64,000 nt of DNA. Source: Streptomyces sp. CMB-StM0423. Its GTDB lineage: Bacteria; Actinomycetota; Actinomycetes; Streptomycetales; Streptomycetaceae. The stretch spans positions 7,691,001 through 7,755,000 of the forward strand of contig NZ_CP025407.1 in assembly GCF_002847285.1 (NCBI RefSeq), in the 5' to 3' direction. Below are positions 31,827 to 39,965 of the stretch, one piece after another. Both the position numbers and the translations under genes were made by a program. Positions within the stretch are counted from its first letter, which is position 1. Every line of letters begins with the position of its first letter. The notes under the pieces were generated by a model that worked only from the letters and a program-made list of their open reading frames with translations, was not told where the DNA came from and did not search any database.

Positions 31827-33029
31827 ATGGAGACCCCGACGCGTTCACTCGCCACCGAGGCCGTGCACGCCGGGCGCGAAGACCTCGCCGCCCTCGGCCT
31901 GCACGCCGCCCCGCTCGACCTGTCCACGACCTACCCGTCCCCGGACAGCAGGGGCGAGGCCGCCCGTATCGACGAGTTCGCCGCCACCGGCGCCCCGCTC
32001 GAAGGACCGCAGGTCTACGGCAGGATCGGCAACCCCACCGTCGCCCGCTTCGAACAGGCCCTGGCCCGGCTGGAAGGCACCGAGTCGGCCGTCGCGTTCG
32101 CCAGCGGGATGGCCGCGCTCAGCGCCTGCCTGCTGGTACGCGGCAGCCTCGGCCTGCGGCACGTCGTCGCCGTCCGGCCGCTCTACGGGTGCAGCGACCA
32201 CCTGCTCGACAGCGGGCTGCTCGGCACCGAGGTGACCTGGACCGACCCGGCCGGCGTCGCCGACGCGCTCCGCCCGGACACCGGGCTGGTGCTCGTCGAG
32301 ACCCCCGCGAACCCCACGCTCGCCGAGACGGACCTGCGCGCCGTCGCGTACTCCTGCGGCTCGGTCCCGCTGCTCGTCGACAACACCTTCGCCACCCCCG
32401 TCCTGCAGCGCCCCGCCGAGCACGGTGCCCGGCTCGTGCTGCACAGCGCCACCAAGTACCTCGGCGGCCACGGCGACGTGATGGGCGGCGTCATCGCCTG
32501 CGACGAGGAACTGGCCGGCGCGCTGCGCCGGATCCGCTTCGCCACCGGCGGCGTGCTGCACCCGCTCGCTGGCTATCTGCTGCTGCGCGGCCTGTCGACC
32601 CTTCCGGTACGGGTACGGGCCCAGTCCGGGGCCGCCGCGGAACTCGCCCGCCGGCTCGCCGGCCATCCGGCGGTGACCCGGGTGCGCTACCCGCGGCTCG
32701 GCGGCGCGATGGTCGCCTTCGAGGTGCGCGGCGACCCGCACGCGGTCATCGGCGCCGTGCGGCTGATCACCCCGGCGGTGAGCCTGGGCAGCGTCGACAC
32801 CCTCATCCAGCACCCGGTTTCGATCAGCCACCGCATCGTCGACCCGGCCGACCGCCGCTCGGGCGGCATCGGCGAGCGGCTGCTTCGGATGTCGGTCGGC
32901 CTTGAGGACGTGGACGACCTGTGGGCGGACCTGAGCGCGGCGCTCGACGCGGCCGGGGAGCCGGGCCCGGCCGCGGACGCGAGCCGCGCCGCCGTCAGCG
33001 CGGTCCGGCGGGACCTGCCGCGGGGGTGA
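31827..33029 (+). CDS. Cys/Met metabolism PLP-dependent enzyme (gamma-lyase/synthase type)
   Basis: 400 residues, fold type I PLP enzyme of the cystathionine gamma-synthase/methionine gamma-lyase group. QVYGRIGNPTVARFEQALA is the start block, FASGMAALSA the phosphate-binding region, and HSATKYLGGHGDVMGG holds the PLP lysine. The end carries SLGSVDTLIQHP and LLRMSVGLED, typical of the group. Whether it is a lyase or a synthase cannot be decided. An Lrp regulator gene diverges from it, implying amino-acid-responsive control. Its last 35 nt overlap the convergent GNAT gene. Confidence 0.88.
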   Translation: METPTRSLATEAVHAGREDLAALGLHAAPLDLSTTYPSPDSRGEAARIDEFAATGAPLEGPQVYGRIGNPTVARFEQALARLEGTESAVAFASGMAALSACLLVRGSLGLRHVVAVRPLYGCSDHLLDSGLLGTEVTWTDPAGVADALRPDTGLVLVETPANPTLAETDLRAVAYSCGSVPLLVDNTFATPVLQRPAEHGARLVLHSATKYLGGHGDVMGGVIACDEELAGALRRIRFATGGVLHPLAGYLLLRGLSTLPVRVRAQSGAAAELARRLAGHPAVTRVRYPRLGGAMVAFEVRGDPHAVIGAVRLITPAVSLGSVDTLIQHPVSISHRIVDPADRRSGGIGERLLRMSVGLEDVDDLWADLSAALDAAGEPGPAADASRAAVSAVRRDLPRG

Positions 33030-33660
33030 GCCGCTCGTCCAGGTGCGCGGTGACGACGAGCGTGGCGCCCTCCACCTGGTACTCCAGCGGGACGCCCGCC
33101 TTGCGCAGGGTGGCGTCCATGGCGGCGTCCAGCGACCGCGTCACCACGTACACGCTGCCGTAGCCCATGCCGGCGGCCGTATTCAGCAGCCGGCGCAGCA
33201 GGTCGGTGCCGAGGCCGCGGCGCTGCCAGGCGTCCTCCACGAGCAGCGCCAACTCGGCCTCGTCGTCGTCCCACAGCAGGTGCCCGAGGGCCGCCAGCCG
33301 GCCGCCGGCCGTCTGCACCGCCAGCGTCCGGCCGAAGTGCGGGCTCAGCAGGTGCCGCAGATAGCCGTCGGCCTCGTCGGGCGGGCCCTGGTAGCGCATG
33401 GCCAGGGTCCGCCGGGAGCAGCGCCGGTGCAGCGCCAGCGCGGCGACGTGGTCCTCGGGCCCGGCGTCGCGGACCGTGAGGGGGCTGGCGGCCCGCGGCC
33501 CCGGCGCGTCCCGGCGGCGCGGCGGGCGCGCCCCCGGACGGCGGTCCGGCACGGGGTGGGCCCTGCCACCCGCCCGGAGGACGGCGGCGATCGTGGACGG
33601 ACCGGGCGCCGCGGACGCGCGCCGCGGGCCCTGCCCCCTCGGTGCGGTGTGATCGGCCAT
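32995..33660 (-). CDS. GNAT family N-acetyltransferase
   Basis: 221 residues. About 60 disordered Arg/Pro-rich residues precede a GNAT domain: LTVRDAGPEDHVAALALHRR start, acetyl-CoA loop VEDAWQRRGLGTDLLRRLL (Q/R-x-x-G-x-G/A). The strand-rich end EYQVEGATLVVTAHLDE is typical. The true start may be further in, since the first 60 residues are low-complexity. Its 3' end overlaps the convergent PLP gene. Acceptor unknown. Confidence 0.75.
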   Translation of the reverse strand: MADHTAPRGQGPRRASAAPGPSTIAAVLRAGGRAHPVPDRRPGARPPRRRDAPGPRAASPLTVRDAGPEDHVAALALHRRCSRRTLAMRYQGPPDEADGYLRHLLSPHFGRTLAVQTAGGRLAALGHLLWDDDEAELALLVEDAWQRRGLGTDLLRRLLNTAAGMGYGSVYVVTRSLDAAMDATLRKAGVPLEYQVEGATLVVTAHLDERLTPAAGPAGPR

Positions 33661-33749
33661 GAACTCCAGCTTTCCGGACGGGTATTGCGTGATCAAGAAC
33701 GAGCTGTGACCGGATGGTAAAGGGTGAATCGGACCTATGAGGGCGGTTT

Positions 33750-34259
33750 TCAGCCGACGTTCGCGAGCCGTCGCAGCACCCGGCCGCAGCGCCGCGCATA
33801 CCCGCGCTGGAAGACGCCGAGGAGCGGTCCCATGGTTGCCACCCACCGCGCGGCCGGGCGGCTGTACGCCGTGACGGTCAGCCAGACGGCGCCGTCGTCC
33901 GCCCACTCCACGACGAACGCCTCCTCACCCGTCTCCGGGTGACCCGCGAGTGTTCCGTACCCGAACCCGCCGCGCCGCTCGCCCTGTTCCGCCCACACCA
34001 CGCGGCAGGGCGCGAGGATACGCAGCGGGCGCCGGCCCAGGCCGACGACGAGCCGCACGCCGGGCGCGGCGCGCGGCCCCTCCGCGTCGATGGTGACCCC
34101 GACCGCCCGGTGCATCCGGAACGTCAGCACCGCCTCGGTCGCCGCCCGGTACGCCGCCGGGCCTGCGCCTATGCGGGTGCGTACGGTGAAGGAGTCGTAG
34201 CCCGCGGGACTGCGGCCCTCGCGGGTGGCGCCGACCGGGGCGTACGTGAGGTCGTCCAC
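33750..34259 (-). CDS. DUF1990 family protein
   Basis: 169 residues with the DUF1990 pattern: LTYAPVGATREG near the start, RTRIGAGPAAYRAATEAVLTF, GTLAGHPETGEEAFVVEW and a basic C-terminus FQRGYARRCGRVLRRL. The family has a START-like beta fold and no known function. The GTG start lies 7 nt after TACGCT (minus strand), so the message is probably leaderless even though the PhoD gene is upstream on the same strand. Confidence 0.8.
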   Translation of the reverse strand: MDDLTYAPVGATREGRSPAGYDSFTVRTRIGAGPAAYRAATEAVLTFRMHRAVGVTIDAEGPRAAPGVRLVVGLGRRPLRILAPCRVVWAEQGERRGGFGYGTLAGHPETGEEAFVVEWADDGAVWLTVTAYSRPAARWVATMGPLLGVFQRGYARRCGRVLRRLANVG

Positions 34260-34266
34260 GCCCCGC

Positions 34267-34272
34267 AGCGTA
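34267..34272 (-). promoter_or_regulatory. -10 box of the DUF1990 gene (leaderless)
   Basis: TACGCT on the minus strand ends 7 nt before GTG 34259. Confidence 0.45.
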
Positions 34273-34320
34273 CGCGCCGGCCGGCGACGCGCCGCCGCGG
34301 GGCGTCCGCGGATGTTCCGG

Positions 34321-35895
34321 CTACTGCCCGACGAGCCCCGGCTGCAGCACCTTCGTGAACAGCACCGCGCCGCCCTCCTCGCGCAGCCGCACCGTCAGCT
34401 CGCGGCTGCCGCCGTCGATCCGCACCTCGCCGTAGAACTGGAAGCCCTGGCTCGGCGCCACGTTGCCCGTCTGCGGCGCCTTGAGGAACACCCGCTCAGG
34501 ACCGAACGTGCCGTCCAGCGCACTGCCCGGGAACGCGCCCGCGTGCAGCGGCCCGGTGACGAACTCCCAGAACGGGGCGAAGTCCTTGAACCCCGCCCGC
34601 GCCGGGTCGTAGTGCTGCGCGGAGGTGTGGTGCACGTCCGCGGTCAGCCACACGGTGCCGGTGATCCGCCGCTGCTTGATGTGCCGCAGCAGCTCGGCGA
34701 TCTGCAGCTCACGCCCCAGCGGCGCGCCGGGGTCGCCCTGCGCGACGGCCTCGATGTTCGTGCCGTCCGGCACGACCAGGCCCAGTGGCATGTCGGAGGC
34801 GATGACCTTCCACTCCGCGCGGGAGCGCTGCAGCTCCCGCTTGAGCCAGGCCAGTTGCTCGCCCCCGAGGATGCCGTGGACGTCGTCGGGGGCGTGCCCG
34901 TCGGAGTTGGCGTTGCGGTACGTGCGCATGTCCAGCACGAAGACGTCGAGCAGTGGCCCGTACGAGACCTTGCGGTAGACCCGCCCGGCGCCGTCGGCGC
35001 CCAGCGTGGGCACCGGGAAGTACTCGGCGAACGCCTGCCGGGCGCGGGCCGCGAGCACGTCTGCGCGGCGCTCCGTGTACCGCTCGTCGGTCAGGATCTC
35101 GCCCGGGTACCAGTTGTTGACGACCTCGTGGTCGTCCCACTGCACCACGATCGGCACCTGCGCGTTGAAGCGGCGCACGTTCTCGTCGAGCAGGTTGTAG
35201 CGGAAGTTGCCGCGGTACTCGGCGAGCGTCTCGGCGACCTTCGACTTCTCCTCGGTGACCAGATTGCGCCACACCGTGCCGTCGGGCAGCGGCACTTCGG
35301 CGCTCAGCGGCCCGTCCGCGTATACGGTGTCGCCGCTGTGCAGGAAGAAGTCGGGATCGAGCCCCTGCATCTCGGAGTACACCCGGTAGCCGCCGCGGTC
35401 GGGGTTGATGCCCCAGCCCTGTCCCGCGACGTCGCCCGACCAGACGAAGCGCACGTCCTGGCGGCGCCCCGGGGCCGTACGGAACGTGCCCGCGACCGGC
35501 TCGCCGGAACGGCGCGGGTCGTCCGCGTCCTCCAGCACCACCCGGTAGTGCACCTGCTCACCGGGCGGCAGCCCGTGCAGCCGTACGGTGCTGGTGTAGT
35601 CGGTGCCCGGACCGAGCAGCGGGCCGCGGCGGCGCTGCACCTTGCGGAACGAGTCCGTCGCAGAGGTCTCCACGACCATCCGCGCCGGGCGGTCGGCGCG
35701 CACCCACACGGTGCCGCCCTGGGCCGTCACATCGCCCACCTGTACGCCCCACGCCGCCCCCGGCCGGCCCGCGAGCGCCTGTGCGGGCGCCCCGCCGGAC
35801 AGCGTGGGCACCGCCAGCGCGGCGGACGCCGCGAGGCCGCCGCGCAGCACCGACCGGCGCGCTGGGCCGCCGCTCGCTCTGTCTCCCGTGTTCAC
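34321..35895 (-). CDS. phoD: PhoD-type alkaline phosphatase/phosphodiesterase, Tat-exported
   Basis: 524 residues. A twin-arginine signal (RRSVLRGGLAASAALAV) near the N-terminus directs folded export; PhoD enzymes need Fe and Ca bound in the cytoplasm. An N-terminal beta-sandwich (GVQVGDVTAQGGTVWVRAD) is followed by the metal-binding core: VWSGDVAGQG, LHSGDTVYADG, VVQWDDHEVVNNW, and TADVHHTSAQHYD near the C-terminus. GTG 35895 is chosen over longer starts because GGGAGACCAG precedes it and the signal then begins at once. It hydrolyses phosphate esters outside the cell; no PHO box is evident to me in the 179-nt upstream gap. Confidence 0.9.
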   Translation of the reverse strand: MNTGDRASGGPARRSVLRGGLAASAALAVPTLSGGAPAQALAGRPGAAWGVQVGDVTAQGGTVWVRADRPARMVVETSATDSFRKVQRRRGPLLGPGTDYTSTVRLHGLPPGEQVHYRVVLEDADDPRRSGEPVAGTFRTAPGRRQDVRFVWSGDVAGQGWGINPDRGGYRVYSEMQGLDPDFFLHSGDTVYADGPLSAEVPLPDGTVWRNLVTEEKSKVAETLAEYRGNFRYNLLDENVRRFNAQVPIVVQWDDHEVVNNWYPGEILTDERYTERRADVLAARARQAFAEYFPVPTLGADGAGRVYRKVSYGPLLDVFVLDMRTYRNANSDGHAPDDVHGILGGEQLAWLKRELQRSRAEWKVIASDMPLGLVVPDGTNIEAVAQGDPGAPLGRELQIAELLRHIKQRRITGTVWLTADVHHTSAQHYDPARAGFKDFAPFWEFVTGPLHAGAFPGSALDGTFGPERVFLKAPQTGNVAPSQGFQFYGEVRIDGGSRELTVRLREEGGAVLFTKVLQPGLVGQ

Positions 35896-36074
35896 CTGGT
35901 CTCCCGTCGACGTGCGGATCTCGTGCGCCGTCAGACCTACCGGCGTGTGTTGCCCGTGGCACGAACGACAAGTGAACAACTGCCCCTGCAATGCCGGAAG
36001 TGCGCCGCGCGGCGGAGGGTGTCCGGGAGCGGCCGGATTGGACAGGCGGGTGTCTCGTCAGGTGATATGGAGGG

Positions 36075-36965
36075 GTGGCATACGGCACTGATCTCGACGC
36101 CTTCGAGGAGCACCGATCCGTCCTGATGGGCGTGGCGTACCGCATGCTCGGCGGGTTCGCCGACGCCGAGGACGTGGTGCAGGACACCTGGCTGCGCTGG
36201 TCGGGCGCGGACCGCGAACACGTCCGCGACGCGCGCGGCTACCTCGTGCGCATCACCACCCGCCTCTCCCTCGACCGGCTGCGCCAGACCCAGGCGCGGC
36301 GCGAGGCGTACGTCGGCTCCTGGCTCCCGGAGCCGCTGGCCACCGACCTGCTCGGGGACACGCCGCCGGACAGCTCGGAGCGGGCGCTGCTCGCCGAGTC
36401 GGTGACGCTGGCGATGCTCGTCGTGATGGAGTCGCTGTCGCCGCTGGAGCGGGCCGTCTTCGTGCTCCGGGAGGCATTCGGCTTCCCGTACGCGGAGATC
36501 GGCGCGATGCTCGAACGCTCCGAGGACGCCGTGCGCCAGCTCGCCGGCCGCGCCCGCCGGCACGTCACGCAGCGCAAGCCGCGCTACGACGTGGACACCG
36601 CGGCGCAGCGCGACATCACCGAACGGTTCCTCGAAGCCGCCGCCGGCGGCGACCTGGAGGGGCTGATGGCGCTGCTGGCCCCGGACGTGGACGTGATCTC
36701 GGACTCCGGCGGCAAGGCGAAGGCGCCGCGCCGCGTCATCGAGGGCGCCGACAAGACGGCCCGCATCTTCATCGGCAGGGCGAGTGGCATCCACGAGGTG
36801 CCCGAGCCGGAGCTGCTGTTCCGCGAGATCAACGGCCAGCCCGGGCTGCTGCTCCTGTCGAAGGGCGAGCCGGACACGGTCATGGTGCCGCAGCTCAGGG
36901 ACGGCCTGATCGCCCGCATCTTCGTCATCCGCAACCCGGACAAGCTCCGCGGCGTCCGGACCTAG
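36075..36965 (+). CDS. ECF sigma factor with SnoaL-like C-terminal domain (SigJ/ECF41 type)
   Basis: 296 residues. Sigma region 2 (AYRMLGGFADAEDVVQDTWL, then ARGYLVRITTRLSLDRLR), region 4 (LSPLERAVFVLREAFGFPYAEIGAML), then a SnoaL-like fold from about residue 180. The linker that reads DGGGK in many ECF41 proteins reads DSGGK here (ISDSGGKAKAPRRVIEG). In that group the C-terminal domain replaces a separate anti-sigma factor. GTG 36075 has GGAGG immediately upstream. It is convergent with an SDR gene; ECF41 sigma factors are often next to an oxidoreductase, epimerase or decarboxylase target. Confidence 0.85.
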   Translation: MAYGTDLDAFEEHRSVLMGVAYRMLGGFADAEDVVQDTWLRWSGADREHVRDARGYLVRITTRLSLDRLRQTQARREAYVGSWLPEPLATDLLGDTPPDSSERALLAESVTLAMLVVMESLSPLERAVFVLREAFGFPYAEIGAMLERSEDAVRQLAGRARRHVTQRKPRYDVDTAAQRDITERFLEAAAGGDLEGLMALLAPDVDVISDSGGKAKAPRRVIEGADKTARIFIGRASGIHEVPEPELLFREINGQPGLLLLSKGEPDTVMVPQLRDGLIARIFVIRNPDKLRGVRT

Positions 36966-36990
36966 CGCCTCCCGCCGCGGCGGGAGGCGC
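36965..36990. terminator. Bidirectional terminator, perfect 26-nt palindrome
   Basis: GCGCCTCCCGCCG followed directly by its reverse complement. It begins at the last base of the sigma-factor stop codon and ends 2 nt before the convergent SDR stop. Confidence 0.85.
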
Positions 36991-36992
36991 GG

Positions 36993-37739
36993 CTAGAGGC
37001 CGCCGGAGACCCGCAGCACGGCGCCCGTGGTGTACGACGCTTCGGCGGACAGCAGCCACGCCACCGCGCCGGCGATCTCCTCGGGCTCCCCGGGGCGGCG
37101 CATCGGCACCCGCTCCGGGTTGCGCCACGGCCGCTCGGGGTCGCCCATCGCCGCGTGCATGTCGGTGACGGTCATCCCGGGCTGCACGGAGTTGACCCGT
37201 ACGCCCTCGGGCCCCAGCTCCTTGGCCAGGCCGAGCGTCATGGTGTCCACGGCGGCCTTGCTCGCCGCGTAGTGCACGTACTCGCCGGGGCTGCCGAGGG
37301 TGGCCGCGCCGGAGGAGATGGTGACGATCGCGCCGCCGCCGCCCCCGTGCCGGGTGGACATCTCGCGCACCGCGCGGCGGGTGCAGATGAACGTGCCCAT
37401 GACGTTGACGTCCAGCACCCGGCGCATCACGTCGAGGGACGTCTCGTCGAACCGGCCCAGCGGCCCGGTGATCGCGGCGTTGTTCACCAGCCCGGTCACG
37501 GGCCCCAGACGCTCGCGGGCGGTGTCGAACAGGGCGTCGACCTGCTCGGGGTCGCTGACGTCTGCCCGTACGGCCACGCACGCCACCCCCTCGGCCCGCG
37601 CCTCCGCCGCCACCCCTTCCGCGGCGGCCTCCGCCCGCTCGTACGCGAGCGCCACGCCGTGACCGGCGTGGGCCAGTCTCCGCACGACAGCCGCGCCGAT
37701 GCCGCGGCTGCCCCCCGTGACCACCGTGACCTGGTCCAT
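36993..37739 (-). CDS. SDR family oxidoreductase
   Basis: 248 residues. NAD(P)-binding TGGSRGIG (about 8-15), NNAA in place of NNAG, catalytic Ser in TISSGAA, YAASK with Tyr and Lys, and a VSGG end: classical SDR. A good minus-strand promoter lies upstream (TACGGT at 37776-37781), with a dre-like palindrome at its -35 region. It could be a target of the neighbouring ECF sigma factor or of the GntR regulator. Substrate unknown. Confidence 0.85.
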   Translation of the reverse strand: MDQVTVVTGGSRGIGAAVVRRLAHAGHGVALAYERAEAAAEGVAAEARAEGVACVAVRADVSDPEQVDALFDTARERLGPVTGLVNNAAITGPLGRFDETSLDVMRRVLDVNVMGTFICTRRAVREMSTRHGGGGGAIVTISSGAATLGSPGEYVHYAASKAAVDTMTLGLAKELGPEGVRVNSVQPGMTVTDMHAAMGDPERPWRNPERVPMRRPGEPEEIAGAVAWLLSAEASYTTGAVLRVSGGL

Positions 37740-37775
37740 CGCTGCCTTTCCGCCGTCCGTCGGATCGCCGGACGG

Positions 37776-37781
37776 ACCGTA
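37776..37781 (-). promoter_or_regulatory. -10 box of the SDR gene
   Basis: TACGGT on the minus strand, about 36 nt before ATG 37739; a GAAAGG ribosome site lies near the start. The -35 would fall within the palindrome at 37793-37806. Confidence 0.45.
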
Positions 37782-37792
37782 CCCCAGGGGCA

Positions 37793-37806
37793 TTGGTCTT
37801 GACCAA
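37793..37806. promoter_or_regulatory. dre-like GntR/HutC operator
   Basis: TTGGTC-TT-GACCAA, perfect 6-bp arms. It differs at one central base from the core TGGTCTAGACCA of the DasR responsive element. It covers the -35 region of the SDR promoter and lies 100 nt before a gntR gene of the same regulator class as dasR. Confidence 0.65.
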
Positions 37807-37906
37807 GCCCGGGTCGCGTCCTACTGTCGGCGAGAGATACTGCAACAACCTTTCATAAACAACCGCGCATAAAGGCGGCCAGGCCGACGGGGATTGCGAG
37901 GATCAG

Positions 37907-38644
37907 GTGGGGACCACGCAGCCGGACACCGTGACCGAGCTGAAGTACTGGCATCTCAAGGGCGTGATCAGCGAGGCGCTGGAGTCGGAGTTCTCGGTGG
38001 GGGAGATCCTGCCCAACGAGCGCGAGCTGGCGGCCCGCTTCGGCGTCGCCCGCGCGACCCTGCGGCAGGCGCTCGACCAGTTGGAGCTGGAGGGCCGGCT
38101 GCAGCGCAGGCGGGGCGTCGGGACGACCGTCGCGCCGCCGCGCGTCGGCGTGCCGGTGGGCTCCCCGCGCGAGATGTGGCCGGGCGAGGCCGACGACGGC
38201 TGGGAGGCCGTCGACGCCGCCGCGGTGGCGGCCCCCGCGGCCGTCGCGCGCATGCTCGGCACCGACCCGACGGAGCCGGTGCACCGGGTGCACCGCTCCC
38301 GCAGCCGCAACGGCCAGCCGGTCGCGGCCGAGCTGATCTACGTGCCGGGCGTCTCCGCGCCCGGCTTCAGCCGCGGCGACTCCTCCGTCGGCGCCGCCCG
38401 CGCCCGCAACGTGCTGCACGAGCTGCACCGGCTGCCGCTGGAGGGCCAGGACCGCACCGTCGAGCTGGGCTCGGCGCGCGCGGAGGACGCCCGCGAGCTG
38501 GACCGGCTGCCGGGCGCCCCGGTGCTGGTGGTCACCACGCGCTACGTCTCCCGGGGGCGCACCGCCGCCGTCGCGGTCTCGACGTACCGCGCGGACACCT
38601 GCCGGCTCACCCTCGACGCGGACGCGGCGGTGCTGGCGAGCTGA
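37907..38644 (+). CDS. GntR family regulator (HutC/UTRA type)
   Basis: 245 residues. Winged helix at the N-terminus (GEILPNERELAARFGVARAT, then LRQALDQLELEGRLQRRRG, about 32-71) and a UTRA ligand-binding domain (VHRVHRSRSRNGQPVAAELIYV, then VELGSARAEDAREL, ending in a TYRADTCRLTL strand). Such proteins sense sugars or sugar phosphates. GTG 37907 has GAGGA 5 nt upstream. The 167-nt gap to the SDR gene holds a dre-like palindrome and an AT-rich stretch (about 37845-37875). It may control the SDR and itself; effector unknown. Confidence 0.88.
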   Translation: MGTTQPDTVTELKYWHLKGVISEALESEFSVGEILPNERELAARFGVARATLRQALDQLELEGRLQRRRGVGTTVAPPRVGVPVGSPREMWPGEADDGWEAVDAAAVAAPAAVARMLGTDPTEPVHRVHRSRSRNGQPVAAELIYVPGVSAPGFSRGDSSVGAARARNVLHELHRLPLEGQDRTVELGSARAEDARELDRLPGAPVLVVTTRYVSRGRTAAVAVSTYRADTCRLTLDADAAVLAS

Positions 38645-38755
38645 GCCGCCGCAGGGATCGTACGGACCGGGCGGGACACCCCGCGCGGAGCGGGAAGCCG
38701 CAGCGAGACGGCCGGGCCGGGAGCGCACACCCCGTCCGGCCGGCGGCCCGCCGGC

Positions 38756-39913
38756 TCACCGCCTCGCCGTGACCGTGCTCTCCACGGCGAACAGCTCCTC
38801 GTCCAGGTGGTCGAGGGCCAGCCGCAGCGCGCCCGTGGCCACCGCCGCCTCGCCCAGCAGCGACAGCACGACCTCCGGGGGCCGGAGGCAGTAGCGGGCC
38901 AGCTCGGCGTGGAGCGGCTCCAGCACGTCGTCCACGCCCGCCGCCCAGCCGCCGATCACCACCAGCTCCGGGTCCAGCGCCAGCACCAGCGCGGCGACGT
39001 CGTGGACCAGCCGCTGCATGAACCGGTCCACGGCCCGGCGTGCCCGCTTGTCGCCGTCCTGCGCCAGCGAGAAGACCTCCGCCACCGCCGGCTCGTCCAG
39101 CGGGTGCAGCGGCTCCCCGGTGACGCTGAGGAGCTTCTCCGGCGTCGCCTCCCGGCCCAGCAGGTGCAGCGCCCCGATCTCGCCCGCCGCCCCGCCGAAG
39201 CCGCGGTGCAGCCGCCCGCCGATCAGCGACCCGGCGCCGGGGCTCAGCCCGGCGCGGACGAAGACCACGTCCGCCGAGTGCCGCGCGGCGCCCTTCCAGT
39301 GCTCGGCGACCGCCGCGGTGTTCGCGTCGTTCTCCACCAGCACCGGGCAGCGGAACGAACGCCCCAGCCGCTCCGCGAGGTTGAGGCCCGTCCAGCCGGG
39401 CAGCGCCGTGCTCAGCCGCACCATGCCGTCCGCCTCGACGATGCCGGGGCTGCCGACGCCCACCGCGCGCAGCGTGCTGCGCGCCACGCCGGTCTTGCGC
39501 AGCACCTCCTGCACCACGGTCCGTACGTTCGCCAGCCGGTCGTCGGCCTCCGCGGCCTCGTCCACCGTGCGCAGCGCCGAGCCGCGCAGCCGGCCGTCGA
39601 GGTCGGAGAGCAGGACGGAGACCCGGTGCGGGCCGATCTCGATGCCCAGCAGATGGCCGGACTCGGCGTGGAAGCGGAACTTGCGCGCGGGCCGGCCCTG
39701 GCGCCGGGTCGTGCCCTCGTCGGCCGGGGCCTCCACCACCAGCCCGCTGGCGGCCAGCCCCTCCAGCACGCCGTCCAGGGTGGGCCGCGAGAGCCCGGTG
39801 GTACGCACCAGTTCGGTCAGCGTCGCCGAGCCCGCGTCGCGCAGCGCGCGCAGGACGACGGCCGAGTTGATCCGCCGCAGCAGGGACGGATCCCCGCCGG
39901 TGAGCTGCGCCAA
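38756..39913 (-). CDS. ROK family transcriptional regulator
   Basis: 385 residues. N-terminal winged helix (LLRRINSAVVLRALRDAGSA, LSRPTLDGVLEGLAASGLV) and a C-terminal ROK/sugar-kinase-like domain (GIEIGPHRVSVLLSDLDG, ENDANTAAVAEHWKG, ELVVIGG). The zinc motif CxCGxxGC that usually follows GEIGH is missing: the region reads GGAAGEIGALHLLG with no Cys. The TTG start has GGGAGG 7 nt upstream. A 29-bp palindrome lies about 25 nt upstream of the start. Likely a repressor of sugar uptake or use; target not evident. Confidence 0.88.
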   Translation of the reverse strand: MAQLTGGDPSLLRRINSAVVLRALRDAGSATLTELVRTTGLSRPTLDGVLEGLAASGLVVEAPADEGTTRRQGRPARKFRFHAESGHLLGIEIGPHRVSVLLSDLDGRLRGSALRTVDEAAEADDRLANVRTVVQEVLRKTGVARSTLRAVGVGSPGIVEADGMVRLSTALPGWTGLNLAERLGRSFRCPVLVENDANTAAVAEHWKGAARHSADVVFVRAGLSPGAGSLIGGRLHRGFGGAAGEIGALHLLGREATPEKLLSVTGEPLHPLDEPAVAEVFSLAQDGDKRARRAVDRFMQRLVHDVAALVLALDPELVVIGGWAAGVDDVLEPLHAELARYCLRPPEVVLSLLGEAAVATGALRLALDHLDEELFAVESTVTARR

Positions 39914-39936
39914 CGTCAGCCTCCCTGAGCGTGCTT

Positions 39937-39965
39937 CCGGATAGCGGATCGTATCCGCTATCCGG
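39937..39965. promoter_or_regulatory. 29-bp palindrome upstream of the ROK gene
   Basis: CCGGATAGCGGAT-CGT-ATCCGCTATCCGG, perfect 13-bp arms. It overlaps the stop codon of the response-regulator gene (39958-39960) and lies 24 nt before the ROK start. It may be the ROK operator, the terminator of the two-component operon, or both; a 3-nt loop is tight for a terminator. Confidence 0.7.

Noticed and set aside
35896..36074. PHO box upstream of phoD
   Set aside because: No tandem GTTCACC-like repeats could be found by eye in the upstream gap.
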